Below are positions 1 to 10,722 of a stretch of 64,000 nucleotides of DNA, in pieces (the stretch's first letter is position 1; the number at the start of each line of letters is the position of its first letter). The position numbers and the translations under genes are program-made. Source of the stretch: Phymatolithon calcareum. Lineage: Eukaryota; Rhodophyta; Florideophyceae; Hapalidiales. The stretch lies in contig OZ345379.1 of the NCBI GenBank assembly GCA_977006965.1, positions 1,860,001-1,924,000 of the forward strand, written 5' to 3'. The notes beneath the pieces are model-generated. The model searched no databases and was not told where the DNA came from. It saw only the letters and a list, made by a program, of their open reading frames with translations.

Positions 1-876
1 TCCCATACTGTGATTCAGGTGTTGGGTCCGTTGCTGGGAGCAGGAAGGACAGTGACGATGGACAACTACTTCACGAGCCTGGATCTAGCACGAATTCTGC
101 TCCTCAGACACTCGTATCGTTGGAACAATGGGGGTCAATCGAGTTCCAAAACTGCTTCGGCTGGATAAGCGTGCCGAAAAAGGTGCTATGATCGTCGGAA
201 AGATACGGTAAGGACCCATTGGAATAGTGGGATGGATGGACAAGAAGCCAGTGCATTTCATCACCACTGCTCATGACGATCTCAATGAAGTTGTTTTAGT
301 TTCGCGAAGGCTAAACGGAAAGGAAACATCTCAGCAAAACGTTTCTACTAATGATCAAGGGCAAAGAATTCGGAAACTTCCTCGCGTTTGTCTGGACTAC
401 AATGAGTGCATGGGCGGAGTTGATCTCGCAGATCAGCTTCGCTCGTACTATCATTACGAGAGGCGCAATCAGAAGTGGACAAATGAAACTTTCACATTTC
501 TCTTCGAGCACACTATCGTGAACTGCTCTATTGCACTACCGTTCCACAAAGCTGAGAAGCCTACACTTCTTGAGTTTCGGGAGAAAGTTGTGGCATCACT
601 TTGTGACCTCAAGCTACATCCGGGAGCCTGTTCACTGTCGTCCAAAAGGCCGCCTGTGCCAAACGAAAAAATAGGCACATCGAAATGCAGGGCTTTCATC
701 AGCTTGCCAAGGTTGATGACGTTGATGGATTACCCGTGCGGCCCTATTGTTCATTTCCTGGATGCAGATGCAGAACACGGTACGCATGCCTTGATTGTAG
801 GATACCGTTATGTTTTGGGATTTGGGAAGCTGCTATAGCCTACATGCCGCGGAGGAAAGGCATTAGAAACCAATAA
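1..876 (+). pseudogene. piggyBac-type transposase, 5'-truncated by the window edge and decayed
   Basis: Three reading-frame blocks read as one DDE transposase of the piggyBac superfamily. Frame 1 (1-168) carries TVTMDNYFTSLDLAR, the block around a catalytic Asp. Frame 2 (from about 122) continues with GTMGVNRVPK, then an in-frame TAA at 209-211, then DYNECMGGVDLADQLRSYY at about residues 57-75 of the next block, a hallmark of the family. Frame 1 resumes near 740 with a Cys-rich tail, CSFPGCRCRTRYACLDC, matching the C-terminal zinc-binding domain. So there are at least two frameshifts and one stop, and the gene is not functional. The N-terminal part lies outside the window. The family cuts and pastes at TTAA sites; a TTAA-bounded MITE lies 1 kb downstream. 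Confidence 0.8.
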
Positions 877-945
877 AGACCCAGACTATGGAATTGTTTC
901 TATCTCTGATTTGTCAAGAGTGCGCAGTATTGCATTATCCACTAT

Positions 946-1435
946 CTAAGACTCATGGAAGTTGGAATCTTGCCAGTTGTACGCTCGTAGAGCACTATTG
1001 ATCTCCGTTGATATCCCGTTGCGCGATCCTTCATCTACACGGCGAGAATAACCCATGCGACGAGCTAGTATGTACAGCCAATGACAGCGGTACACATCAG
1101 AACTGTACCTTCCAGTCGAATTCATGGAGCTCTCTCTCCAGACCACCTTCTGCGATACGTATTCCTCTGCTCCATGATACGACTCTAGTTTTTCTGGGTT
1201 GAGAAGTGTCAAGAGCAAAACAAAGTCCTCATTTGATCCTCCCATTCCTCCATCTGCGACTGCCTTCATAATATACATTCCTATCTGCATGGCGACCGAT
1301 CTTGAATGCTGTTTTGAAGGCACTAAGAGCATACATGGCTCTCTCGTGGTCTGCCAAAGCTCCTCTCATCATGAAAACACATTTCCCATCCGGGCCGCAA
1401 TGACTTATAGTCAGATCGTAGCTCATTAGGTACAC
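946..1435 (-). pseudogene. unrecognised ORF relic, two overlapping frames
   Basis: Two minus-strand frames overlap: 1229-1435 and 946-1332 (128 codons). They read as one protein if a single frameshift near 1230-1330 is assumed, since the first ends where the second starts to look compositionally coding. I do not recognise a family. It lies just downstream of the piggyBac relic and could be a second transposon fragment. Confidence 0.22.
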
Positions 1436-1849
1436 AGATGAAGCGCAAAGGACACGCAGGCCGAAAAGCTCAGTTTAGGGGCCAAATTTGAATGTTTTGC
1501 TCGATGTAGAACTGCCCGTATCCTCTTTTTCAGCCGATTTTGTGAAAATGAAAAAAACGGGTCCAGGTACTGTGCTTAAGGAGACATCCACCTTGAAATA
1601 ATATCCGAACGCGCAACTGCTAACTGTCTACATCATCTGAACGAATAGGCATAATTGGACACGAAAATCGCGGCTTTGCTTGTAGCTTCGCGTACCCTGC
1701 GCGAACTCACTACAAACTTGTTCAGTACGAGCGCCTACACATGGGGAAGAACAGGAAATACTCTATGACGTGTTTCGATGCGCGTGGGCCTCGCAAAAGA
1801 ATTATTTTACTGTGTCCCAATAAACCTCAATTGTAGCAGTACGAGAGGG

Positions 1850-2137
1850 TTAAACAGGAGGAGGAAAGCAAGTTTTGGAAGTTTCAAAGATTATACTGAA
1901 AAAGTTGGTCGCATTGTGCACGGTAAATTATGAGGGGGCTTCGAGTATCAAAAAATATATCTGAAAAGCAGTCACAACATTCGGTCACCCAATTTTCACC
2001 ACCTCCTGACGGTTATTTTAGTTTTCTCACATATTTTTATGATGCATTTCGCGTTGCCATTCACGCATCATACAGACCACACATGCACGCTTGAGAGAAA
2101 CGATATGACAACCGACTTGCTTTCCTCCCCTTGTTAA
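1850..2137. mobile_element. TTAA-bounded MITE (piggyBac-like non-autonomous element)
   Basis: A 280-bp segment (1854-2133) is flanked on both sides by TTAA (1850-1853 and 2134-2137) and has inverted ends. The left end reads ACAGGAGGAGGAAAGCAAGT; the right end, read inward on the other strand, is CAAGGGGAGGAAAGCAAGT, with 14 identical bases at the inner part. TTAA duplication is specific to piggyBac-type transposition, and a piggyBac transposase relic lies about 1 kb away. No ORF is present inside. Confidence 0.55.
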
Positions 2138-2456
2138 CTTTCCCCTGATTGGAGCTTCTGTGATTGAAGTTGTGCTCCGTGTCACGCAGGTCCTAAGGTC
2201 ACGTTCAGCAAAGGCCTTTTTTCAAATATTTATTGAAAAAACTATATCACTACAGACCAAAATACTCCAGAAATATTTAGCTGTTTCTTCCTACAAACGA
2301 TATGATAGCATAGGTACCTCGAGACCCACCGGTGGTCAGGTACCATGCTGGCTGACGATTTATTTGCAAGTAAAGGAGAGAGGCAGGACACTTTTGAATT
2401 TGTTTTGTGGGGACACTTTCGCCTAATTTAATCAGGTGCGGGAAGGAAAATGAGAA

Positions 2457-2480
2457 ATAAGAGGTTTTTAAACCTCTTAT
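2457..2480. repeat. short palindrome, 11-bp arms
   Basis: ATAAGAGGTTT and AAACCTCTTAT pair perfectly around two bases. The position is intergenic with no gene end nearby. It is one of several loop-poor palindromes in the window. Confidence 0.6.
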
Positions 2481-3771
2481 AATAGTATCTTGAGTACCTA
2501 GTGCCTAGAGAAATCCTTCAAACAGCTCCCACCGTTGCAGTGGATAATATCGGAAGGGGAGACCCTTGACCCAAAAGGGGAAGTGCAGCAGATAGAGGAC
2601 AAAATGACCTTTTGATAAGGAGTCACTATTACTCCGACATGAGGTTTATAAGTAAAATCATCATAATATGTATATTATCTCTGCGCATTGATTGCCTTAT
2701 TCACAGAGTCGTGAACGCTTGTTTCAGTACTATGCTAGCCTTGAAGGTCGTTTTTCCATGTTCCTGAGTACTTTGAGATCTCCATTTTGTCGAAATTACC
2801 GAGAATGGAGTGTGTTTCTGTAGTCATGGACGTATGTAAACTGCTTTCTCCCCGTTGATGAGGCTCGCAAGGCAGTGCTTTATTGCTGAATTATCTTCTA
2901 CTTAGAGTACAGCAGGGCGTTATTTCTGCTAGGTAATTAGGAAAGCGCTCCTTCTTCTCTGCCTGCCGTTCGAAATATGATTCTATTCCACCCGGAGCAA
3001 ACGCTGTGGTTCCACAATCCTTTAGTCATACGCGTACTATTTAGGGCGACACATGAAACAAGGACATGCGCGCACCGTCCATAGTCTACATTCGTGGTTG
3101 GATATCAAACCACCTGTCAAAGTGCCATCTCTGCAAAGACATCTTGCTTTTCACTTCAATCTGGTACTGTTTTGGTAATTACCATTCTGCAATAGGTATT
3201 GCCGTCCTTGAAGATCACTTTGAGATTTTGACGAGGGCTGCCTCAAGAGGACCCGAGATAATCATTCCATTTGGCAGTGGTACCAGTATTGAGACCTTTG
3301 GACGGAGGATAGCCCTTATATATTGCGCAGAAGAACAGACGCTGACTTAGATTAAAGACTGGAATGCGAACGACGTTAAAGGGCTTTTTGTCATCCACAT
3401 TCCGTGTCTATTGAGAGGGAGCTATTCTTCAAATTGGGGCTCCGATCACTTTTTTGCTGGACTTCTATTATTAGGTGCTGCTTACTTGTCCGCATCTTCC
3501 AGCTTTATGTAATGTGATCTATGAGTGCTTCTCTACCGACCTGAGATTTTAAACAATGCATTCAATTCGATTTCCGATCTTCCACTTTCGCTCGAGGACA
3601 TATGAGCAATGGACTAAGAATGCAAGAAATGCATTATCGAAAGTAGAAGACAAAAGTATTTCAACAAATGAATACTTCCTGATTGCCGTTAATTTTTGTG
3701 CACCAGTGGACGACTATGGAACTGCATGGGTGGACAACAGACATTTGTGTCTCTTTTCCACGTGTATATGC

Positions 3772-3819
3772 TTTCGGTGATATGCATTTTACATGCATGT
3801 AATATGCATATAACCGAAA
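3772..3819. repeat. palindrome with 24-bp arms and no loop
   Basis: The left arm (3772-3795) begins TTTCGGTGATATGC and the right arm (3796-3819) ends GCATATAACCGAAA. 22 of 24 positions pair and there is no spacer. No transposase or gene is adjacent. Confidence 0.75.
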
Positions 3820-5950
3820 TCACGAGTAAGTGCCTACAATCGTGAAATGTGACGAGCGTGTTCCGAGCCCAGGCTTGTGAAACCGTTCATATGCGAAGGG
3901 TAAGTACAAGGGCTACTAGCGGCTTGTCAGAGGTCATCGGGGTCGATGCAGTTTAGCTATTGCGCGCAACTTCATTAGAGAGAGGAGGTGCTCCGAAGCG
4001 GATCGGAGTTGACGGCTCTGGTCGGTCGAAGAGTTGAGAAGCGGGCCTCAGAGCCACCCGTATATACACCAGGAAGAAAACACGGAAAGTTCAAGAAGAA
4101 CTACGTTAAATGAGAGGGACCTCTTTAGGCGCAGTACTATTTCTCAAGCGATATGATAGCTGGTGTCTAAAACTGCTGCACACGGGTCAGACTCATATCA
4201 ACAGTACACGCACGGTTGTCTTCCCGCTCGCGGAGAGATCCAATGATACAGCGCTCGCTCTCGTCCATTCCATGAATTGTAGAAGTCCTATTCGGCCATC
4301 GACAACACTCACTGTCGCTCTTTGAACGACCAGCACCATCCTTTCAGTCACTGTCCCGCAACGACCGCCACTGCGTCAGTGATATAAGCATCTCTTCTAC
4401 TGCACGTAACCTGAAATCACAGCGTGCCACAGGACAGGGGAGTAATTCTTCCCCTTCGAGAAACCGAAGGAGACCAGAGGTGGGTGTTTGTACCCCACTG
4501 AATCGTGTTACACCAACAAGAAAAGAAACTCTTCCATAGACAGAATCCAGCCAAAACCTCTTAGCACTAGGAAAGTTGCCCCAAGCGTCAGTGATGCGTT
4601 GGTAACTTTTAAATAAAAATCTACCTTTCTTTTTCGTAGCATCTCGTCTATGGCCTGTGGTTTACGTTTTCAATTTCATTTATTTATTTGCCATACGTAG
4701 AGCTACTTATACATTTCTGCTGGGTGCGTCTACATAAAGTGATTCCGTTGTTTGACGCCCTTAAGTAATATGTGGCGGAGCGCTTGTCTGTCCGAAAAAT
4801 GTGCCCATCACCGTTTCAAAGTTGATCTCATACCCACAATACGGTGTCTAATGAGGGCTCTTGAGCTTCGTCTGCTATTGTTCTGCCAGATAGCTTGGAT
4901 ATGGGGAATACGGTTATATTATTTTGGACTTTTAGTTTAACGAGAGTCGGACAGGCTAGGTCATCTTCCAGGACTCGCGGCCAAAAACAAGGCTTGACAC
5001 CACTCTACAACCGAAGAATCGAAGTCGAAGGTTCGCATCGGTTAGTTATCACAGCAGGCCCAAGCTAGAGGAGCGCAATGTTGCATGGTGGGGATAGGTT
5101 TCCGTCTCCAGGTGCTCCTAGCCGGCTCCTATCGATTTACTCTGGACTACTTGCGCTCAGAAGCATTTCTTCTGCTTTGACCTCCCGTGGCTTTTGCGCT
5201 CTGCACCTTGCTCTAGAGATACTTGCCCTTGATCAGTGTAATGCGTCATTTTGATGATCTTCACCGCAAACGAAACTTGTTCCCGTCGAAAGCATGTTCT
5301 GCATTTGAAATCCCGCTTCAGTTCCATAGACCTTATCTTTTTTTCACCGTTTCTACCTGAGATCCGTTGTTTCTGTTCTTCTTGAGAGTGCTCGTCCCAG
5401 ATCTCGAATTTGCGATAGGGATGTAGATCTTCCTGCCCTGTAATGCAAGTATAGGCGCAGCACATGATCCCATCGGTTGCTGCTAGAGGAGTCGTCCCGC
5501 GAGGGACGTCCAGCAGGTAGGGAAGGAGCTAGAGTGTGTGTCTTCTCCTCTCCACTCCGCTCTACGGCATGGAACTGTGGTGGACACTCAAACATCTCAA
5601 TGAGCAAACAAGTCGGGACATTGCCTCGATGGTGTTAAGAGAACGGTTTGCGGTGCCCTTCAAGCACATGCAGGAAGGAAAACCACACGGCAGCTCCGAC
5701 GACTCCTGTTCACGAATAAAGGCGAACGACTCGAACTAAGTAGAATAGAGACACACATCGTACGACAAACCAGACGGTGTGCCTACCATCCTCCAGTTCG
5801 CGAAGGTGTGACGTCGACAGCTGGCCATAAAAAACGCAAACGAAAGGCTCCCTCAAGTTAGAAGGACGATAATATCGGATAAATTCAGACACCTACCCGG
5901 CATGAATCTATCAAAACATGAACTGAACCTGAAGAAATGTTAAGAACTGT
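3820..5950. other. intergenic stretch without recognisable genes
   Basis: Only short, mutually overlapping frames are present. I see no protein family, RNA gene or clear repeat. Minus-strand frames at 5157-5607 overlap each other and are not convincing. Confidence 0.5.
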
Positions 5951-6131
5951 TGCACTGTCAGGGTCGGCAAGGTAGCCGACACTCGCTCTCGCCAATTGTG
6001 GCTTGCTTGAGATGCTGCCCTTTACTCGCTGCGATGAGCGGAGCCTTTTCAGCTATCGGATTCTCCAACCTACTGGTTGGGGTTGCATATCACACCCCAC
6101 GAATACCGACACTATCCTATCCTGACAGTCA

Positions 6132-6306
6132 GGTCTAACGGCTAACGCGATACTCACCTGCTAGTCAGTGACCCAACCTGGTGATATCGTGGGCCTCCGC
6201 TCCTGTGAAGTCAGGTCTATCATTGTCTGGTCTAACGGCCACCGGGATACGCACGCGCGAGTCAGGGACTCAACTTGGCGATCTATTGGCGCCTCCCATC
6301 CTGTGA
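6132..6306. repeat. two-copy tandem repeat, about 97-bp period
   Basis: Unit 1 starts at 6132 and unit 2 at 6229, both with GGTCTAACGG. They share several later blocks (GATAC, CAC, GAGTCAG/TAGTCAG, CTCAAC/CCCAAC, CCTCC, CCTGTGA). The copies have diverged. They abut the 3' side of the LINE relic at 6340-6960. Confidence 0.45.
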
Positions 6307-6339
6307 TTATTTCGACTGTTGGGTCTGTCCGTTGTTACG

Positions 6340-6960
6340 AGCTGAAATTCCGCAGTGGCTCGGTATCCACATGGCTTCGATGGAAATCTCCTGGGACATT
6401 AGTTGTGCCTTGAGACACCAAAGTTGCCGCATCATCGCCCCGTACATCCGTGGTTGGCCGTTAATAGCATCGACGCAACTCTTGCTCTCGGTGAACCAAC
6501 GTGTAGTGCTTCCAAGGACAAAGCGGCGTTTTTGCTATGAGCGGCAGCAAAGGCTTCCGCTTCGTATGAGGAACCGACAGCTCCGGTAGTTTTCGATAGA
6601 TCCAGCACAGTTTCATTGCCGCTCATAAGAAATATCCCTCAGTACATATCGAGGAGAGCTCCATCCTCATCACAGAGAATCACACGCTGTTTCGAGACCG
6701 TAGGACTCGAGGTTTACGCATGTTTCTCCCCGTCGTCATATTCGAGGAGGATGCCCGGGTACTTTTGTGTCGGGTCAAGAAGTTCGATACCACGATATTG
6801 TCCCCACGTTCATACGCGCGAATGTCTTGAGCGTTGCAGTGTTCCAACCTTCATCCCATTTGACCGAGACCCGATCTTTGTCTTGAAGATTACGAGTCTG
6901 TGCGCATGGTACTTCGCCAATGCTGCCCAAGAGTAGCTCCCCCCATCTCTGATTTCTCGA
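6340..6960 (-). mobile_element. LINE relic, RNase H region with the Tudor-like insertion
   Basis: Read on the minus strand, the segment matches the better preserved LINE at 58.1-59.6 kb. Upstream there is a GSIGEVPCAQ/RNLQDKDRVSVKWDEGW block, then in another frame EYDDGEKHA and a block ending LCDEDGALLDMY. A GNETV...TTGAVGSSYEAEAFAAAH block corresponds to the catalytic Glu region. Several frameshifts and stops separate these pieces, so it is dead. Both the RNase H core and the inserted Tudor-like part can be followed. Confidence 0.75.
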
Positions 6961-7051
6961 CCCTGAATCATGACCAAGTCATCTGTACATGCACGATTAG
7001 CTTCCATCTTCAGCGCCGCAACTTTCTCGGTGCACATAACGGAATCAAGAC

Positions 7052-7140
7052 CACCTGTGGTATAGTGGTTAAACTGCCTTCGGGAGTTGCGCATATGTGG
7101 CCAAGAGAAAGGTCCTGGGTTCGAATCCCGGATTTGCCTG
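7052..7140 (+). ncRNA. tRNA-like Pol III promoter (possible SINE head)
   Basis: A box-like TGGTATAGTGGTTAA (as in tRNA-Gly D-arms) is followed by a perfect box B, GGTTCGAATCC, inside a T-arm that can pair (CTGGG with CCCGG). The spacing between the boxes, about 50 bases, is too long for a simple tRNA. The bases before the D-arm do not pair with ATTTGCC after the T-arm. I therefore call it tRNA-derived rather than a tRNA gene. Confidence 0.35.
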
Positions 7141-7706
7141 TTTACGGTGAAGAGCCTAACGCCGTTTTTTTCCTAACTTCGCGCCACGGGGCGTTTCGGG
7201 AGTGGGGTTTCCGCATTGCGCAAGGGGTCCCGAGCAAATTACAGTGCATTAGTATAGCGCAGAAGAAGTGAGCTGTAAAGAAAAGAGTCCAACATTCCGG
7301 TCGCCCACGTGGACTCGCGAATCGAGGAACCACCGAAGTTGCTTCGGTTGGAATCGTCTAATGACCAACGGCAGGCAGAGAAGAAGCGTGCGTACATTAA
7401 AAAGGTACATCTTGTTAGCCCCATAAGGGAATAAGCATTCATTATTATTTTAATGTAATCATTTCCGAGCACATCTGCATCATCTTTTTCGCCAATTTCT
7501 TCCGTTTACTAAGGAGCTTGTAACAACCAGTGATGTCACGAAAGGACAAAAGAACAAAAGGGAGAAAAGAAAAGGTTGAAGAGCTCCTTCTTCGAAGTCT
7601 CTGGGTTCTTCTCTTTAGTCGTGGTGGTGATTAAAGTACAAACTAATCTATGACTATCACATTGCCTACACGTATGCCTAACGGAGAGTTTTTTATAATT
7701 GAAGTT

Positions 7707-7745
7707 TTTTTAAACTAAAAAAGCCTCACAGTCCCTAACGGAGAG
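7707..7745. repeat. dispersed short repeat, copy 1 (divergent)
   Basis: A T-rich stretch is followed by AAAAAAGCCTCACAG. The same arrangement occurs at about 10457, 10657 and 16602. Here the downstream half has diverged. Confidence 0.35.
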
Positions 7746-7860
7746 TGCTGGCAAGAGCGATAGGATTCCCAACCGAAAGGCTGTGAGCTAGCCGCAGGAC
7801 AGGAAATTCCTTGGTGAAGGAACGGCTTGGTCGCACGGGTTCCGCTTCCTCGTAGTTCGG

Positions 7861-8076
7861 GTGGACAACGAGCCGCCATCGAACACCGGCGGACAATATG
7901 GAACCCACATTAGAACATTGTTCGAATTTGTATTCGGAAAGGTTTTGCCATATGCGCTTATTTTGCCGCAGAACGGTCTTTTTCTCCTTCTCGCATTATC
8001 GCAATGGCATACCCTTCTTCCTTCTCCTTCTTCTTTTCGTTCTCTCCGGTGACGTTAAAATCAATTCAGGGCCGCT
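7861..8076 (+). other. possible LINE 5' relic with a degenerate 2A-like motif
   Basis: The frame from 7898 contains a Leu-rich run followed by LSGDVKINSGP (about 8035-8076). Many non-LTR retrotransposons carry a hydrophobic run plus GDVExNPGP, a 2A-type ribosome-skipping motif, near the start of an ORF. The critical NPGP is altered here to NSGP. A chance match is possible. Confidence 0.25.
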
Positions 8077-8189
8077 TCGCATCCTGCAAATAATCTTCCG
8101 CTCAGTCCGGATTATTGGTAGAGTTGGCACAAAAACGGCGGAGGAAATTTGCAGGTTCGGGCTTTCTTCATCAAAGTCTTCTTGCTTGA

Positions 8190-8640
8190 CGAGTGGAGGA
8201 ATTGTTGAAGCATTCCTGGACGTCCTCGTGAATGATACCGAGCTCTTTCCAGGTGAATTCTTTCTCGTGTGGTAGGTCCAGCCATTTCAATCTTACCCGT
8301 AGCTTCTTATCAAATTCTTTCAGGTCCACAATTTTGTCGATAGTCTCGTGACGTGCGCCATTGTGCGTTGCGCTTTCCATCAGCTTATCGGAAACCTTTT
8401 TCCGGTCAAGTTTTGCATATACAACGTCATGAGTGTGGCATTCACTTGGTCTTTCTTCTCAGAGTTCAGATCCTTCGCAATGATAACAACATCGTTCACA
8501 GCTGAAACGATAACACGGAGGCCAATCCATATGAATGCCAGGTTGAGATTACTCGTTTTTGGTCTGAAGACAAAAACGTAATCTCCGGTCTCGAAGTTAG
8601 GCTATTGCTCGAGTGCGCACTGCAAAAATTGAAAAACAAT
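8190..8640 (-). mobile_element. Ty3/gypsy retrotransposon integrase C-terminus with chromodomain, relic
   Basis: Minus-strand translation gives FETGDYVFVFRPK, then a block ending NATLMTLY. After a frameshift near 8450 the chromodomain-like segment LRVRLKWLDLPHEKEFTWKE...IHEDVQE follows, with the aromatic and Trp positions of chromodomains. GDYV(L/F)V followed by a chromodomain is the C-terminal architecture of chromovirus-type gypsy integrases. The rest of the element (gag, RT, LTRs) is not visible next to it, so this is a fragment. Confidence 0.65.
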
Positions 8641-8804
8641 GAAATGCAGAGGTGACAAATTGGAGGTTTGCTTCTGCGAAATAACAGTAATCAAGGTGCT
8701 TTTCAACATAATATTAGTCCTTTTTAACAAACATACGTTCTCTTCTTAAACTGTGTACAAGCTTAACCTGAGTAATGCTGCCTTTGAATTACAGCGAACA
8801 AAAA

Positions 8805-9566
8805 CTAACTACATACGCACGCTCCATTATCCAAAATAGGACCATCGCAGTTGTCTCTCACAATTCCTTCAATCACATCAGCGAACGATGTGCTGGCACT
8901 GTCCTCGAACCGCGTTCTACATGAAGAATAAACTGTAGTATCTTGGATAAAGGCACCAAAAATGCTCTTATCACTTTCAAGTGGACGATAGAGACAGGGG
9001 ACGTCTTGCATCGTCTGGCCTCCACAAATGCAAGATGCTGAATAAGTGACATCGTCCACAGTATTTAGCTGCACTTGGCAATCAACCGTCTCCGATTCAG
9101 GACTAGGCGAAGGCTCCTCCGGGCTAGGAGACGGCTCGTCGGGGCTCGGTGTTGCCTCCACAACAGGTGGAGGTGTGGGCTTGCAAAAATGCCCGTGGCA
9201 TCCTTTATCGGATTCGCCCGTTGGTTTGAAAGTAACCTTGTCGCTCCTAAAGTGACGCTCCGATTGGCTTCCCGGAGATTCATTGGACAAAACCTTGTAG
9301 GGATTGACGCGATGCGCACCTCTGCTTTCCGGTTTCGCCTTGAAAGCAAAGTGCCCTTTGTTGACAGGGAAGACTGAATGTTTAGAACGTGGAAAGCGGG
9401 AATGCGTTCCCCTGAAGAAGGAGGCAAATGAACCGTGACGACCTCCGCTCACATGCTTGGATGTCGGCACAAACGGTCTCTGGAGAGTGGGGACTTTTGC
9501 CGTGTTCGCAACTGCTGCAAACAATACAATAACCACCACGACTTTGAGAACGGCAAGGTTGACCAT
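8805..9566 (-). CDS. secreted protein with Pro/Ser linker and Cys-rich C-terminus, function unknown
   Basis: 253 residues. A hydrophobic N-terminus (residues about 4-20, LAVLKVVVVIVLFAAVANTA) is a typical signal peptide with cleavage likely after NTA. The middle is basic (His/Arg/Ser/Lys) and is followed by GCHGHFC. A spacer of DEPSPSP/EEPSPSP repeats at about 140-158 resembles extracellular linkers. The last 95 residues hold eight Cys, ending in CVCS, probably a disulphide domain. Role inferred: cell wall or extracellular matrix. I recognise no family. A TATATAAG box lies about 130 bp upstream on the same strand, which supports the ATG at 9566. Overlapping frames on both strands are shadows. 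Confidence 0.75.
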   Translation of the reverse strand: MVNLAVLKVVVVIVLFAAVANTAKVPTLQRPFVPTSKHVSGGRHGSFASFFRGTHSRFPRSKHSVFPVNKGHFAFKAKPESRGAHRVNPYKVLSNESPGSQSERHFRSDKVTFKPTGESDKGCHGHFCKPTPPPVVEATPSPDEPSPSPEEPSPSPESETVDCQVQLNTVDDVTYSASCICGGQTMQDVPCLYRPLESDKSIFGAFIQDTTVYSSCRTRFEDSASTSFADVIEGIVRDNCDGPILDNGACVCS

Positions 9567-9691
9567 TGTGAAAGCAGCAGATTGTGGAGTAGATCGGATT
9601 GGGCGTGACTGAAGAGGATTTTGTGCTTTTGTTCAGTTGATTTGGCTTCTCTTGTTTTGCCTCTCTGCCTTCCCTGCGGTCCTGTTCTAGT

Positions 9692-9700
9692 CTTATATAG
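9692..9700 (-). promoter_or_regulatory. TATA-like box of the secreted-protein gene
   Basis: TATATAAG on the minus strand, about 126 bp upstream of the start codon at 9566. Placement and orientation suit a core promoter; there is no direct evidence of use. Confidence 0.4.
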
Positions 9701-10456
9701 GCAAAATCTGGAAGATGCACACTCGCCACACGCATGAAAGCTCTTCTTCTGACGACGGCACGGAATTTGCATAACCAGATTTTCGAACTTCCATAAATTC
9801 AGAGACCTTTATGAGCTGCTGGCATAAGGTTTCTCCTGGGCAGATCACGAGCTGCAACTCAGTGGCAAGCAGCCAGCCAGCCGTTCATGTTCATCGAGGG
9901 TTTTGAATTGAACAGTTTTCCCTTCCTCACAAGGAGAACTCTCCAAATTGTGTCTCCTCTTCCCCGCACCTCGGCTCCACTGCAAGAACTGGCTGTTGTG
10001 AATTGTGGACTCTTTTCATCCGCCACCCTTCGTACCTCGGATATAAATTCCGGTGCCCGCTGGCCCCGGGGTAATGGCCTCTCGGCCATATAATATTTTG
10101 ATTAGATTACTTTTGGCTTCCAACAGTCCTTTAAATTCTTACTGAAGCTGAAGTCACTCGCCTGTTCTTGTATTGGACCTGAAGTCTTCGATCTCCTGCA
10201 ACTTTGGATGCTTTCTGCTTCACGGCTCATCATTCTTACCATGCGGAGTCATGTGAAGCGTTCTTCCAAGGGAAGTTGTTCATGGAACGTGTTGAGAAAT
10301 GGGTCCCTGTGCTTAATTCGGTCATTCTGCGCTCTGAATGTGATGACTAATTAAGACGCGGTACTCATCGTCATGCACAAGTTTGCGTTGAAAAGACTCG
10401 CAAGTACAATCTTACGGAGTGATAGGCCTTTTTCCTTTTTTAAACCAAGTTTTTGT

Positions 10457-10493
10457 AAAAGCCCCACAGACTTGCAAGGATACTACCAGCCTT
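10457..10493. repeat. dispersed short repeat, copy 2
   Basis: AAAAGCCCCACAGACTTGCA followed by CTACC-type sequence, preceded by a T-rich tract, as in the copies at 10657 and 16602. Confidence 0.45.
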
Positions 10494-10656
10494 TGTGTTT
10501 TTCAAGAAAGTGCACCTCCAGAAAGGCGGGCAGAAATAACTTAGTATCTCAGACAATCCAATCTCAGTTGCGGAACTCCTATATAGCTCCCCGTGGACAA
10601 CCCCGGGTAGCGAAGCGTCATTATGTGTTCCTTTTTTACTTTTTTATTGCAATTTT

Positions 10657-10722
10657 TTTAAAGCCCCACAGCCATACGAATATACGGGCAAGGCTTCCTC
10701 AGGAGCTACCCTCAATAGGGTG
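10657..10722. repeat. dispersed short repeat, copy 3
   Basis: A T-rich tract, then AAAGCCCCACAG, then TACGAATATACGGGCAAGGC and GAGCTACC. It is nearly the same as the copy at 16602-16654 over about 50 bp. Confidence 0.6.

Noticed and set aside
5157-5607. Two overlapping minus frames (102 and 84 codons)
   Set aside because: Low-complexity charged composition and mutual overlap; nothing to support a gene.
7052-7140. Functional tRNA gene
   Set aside because: Acceptor stem does not pair and the A-B box spacing is too long.
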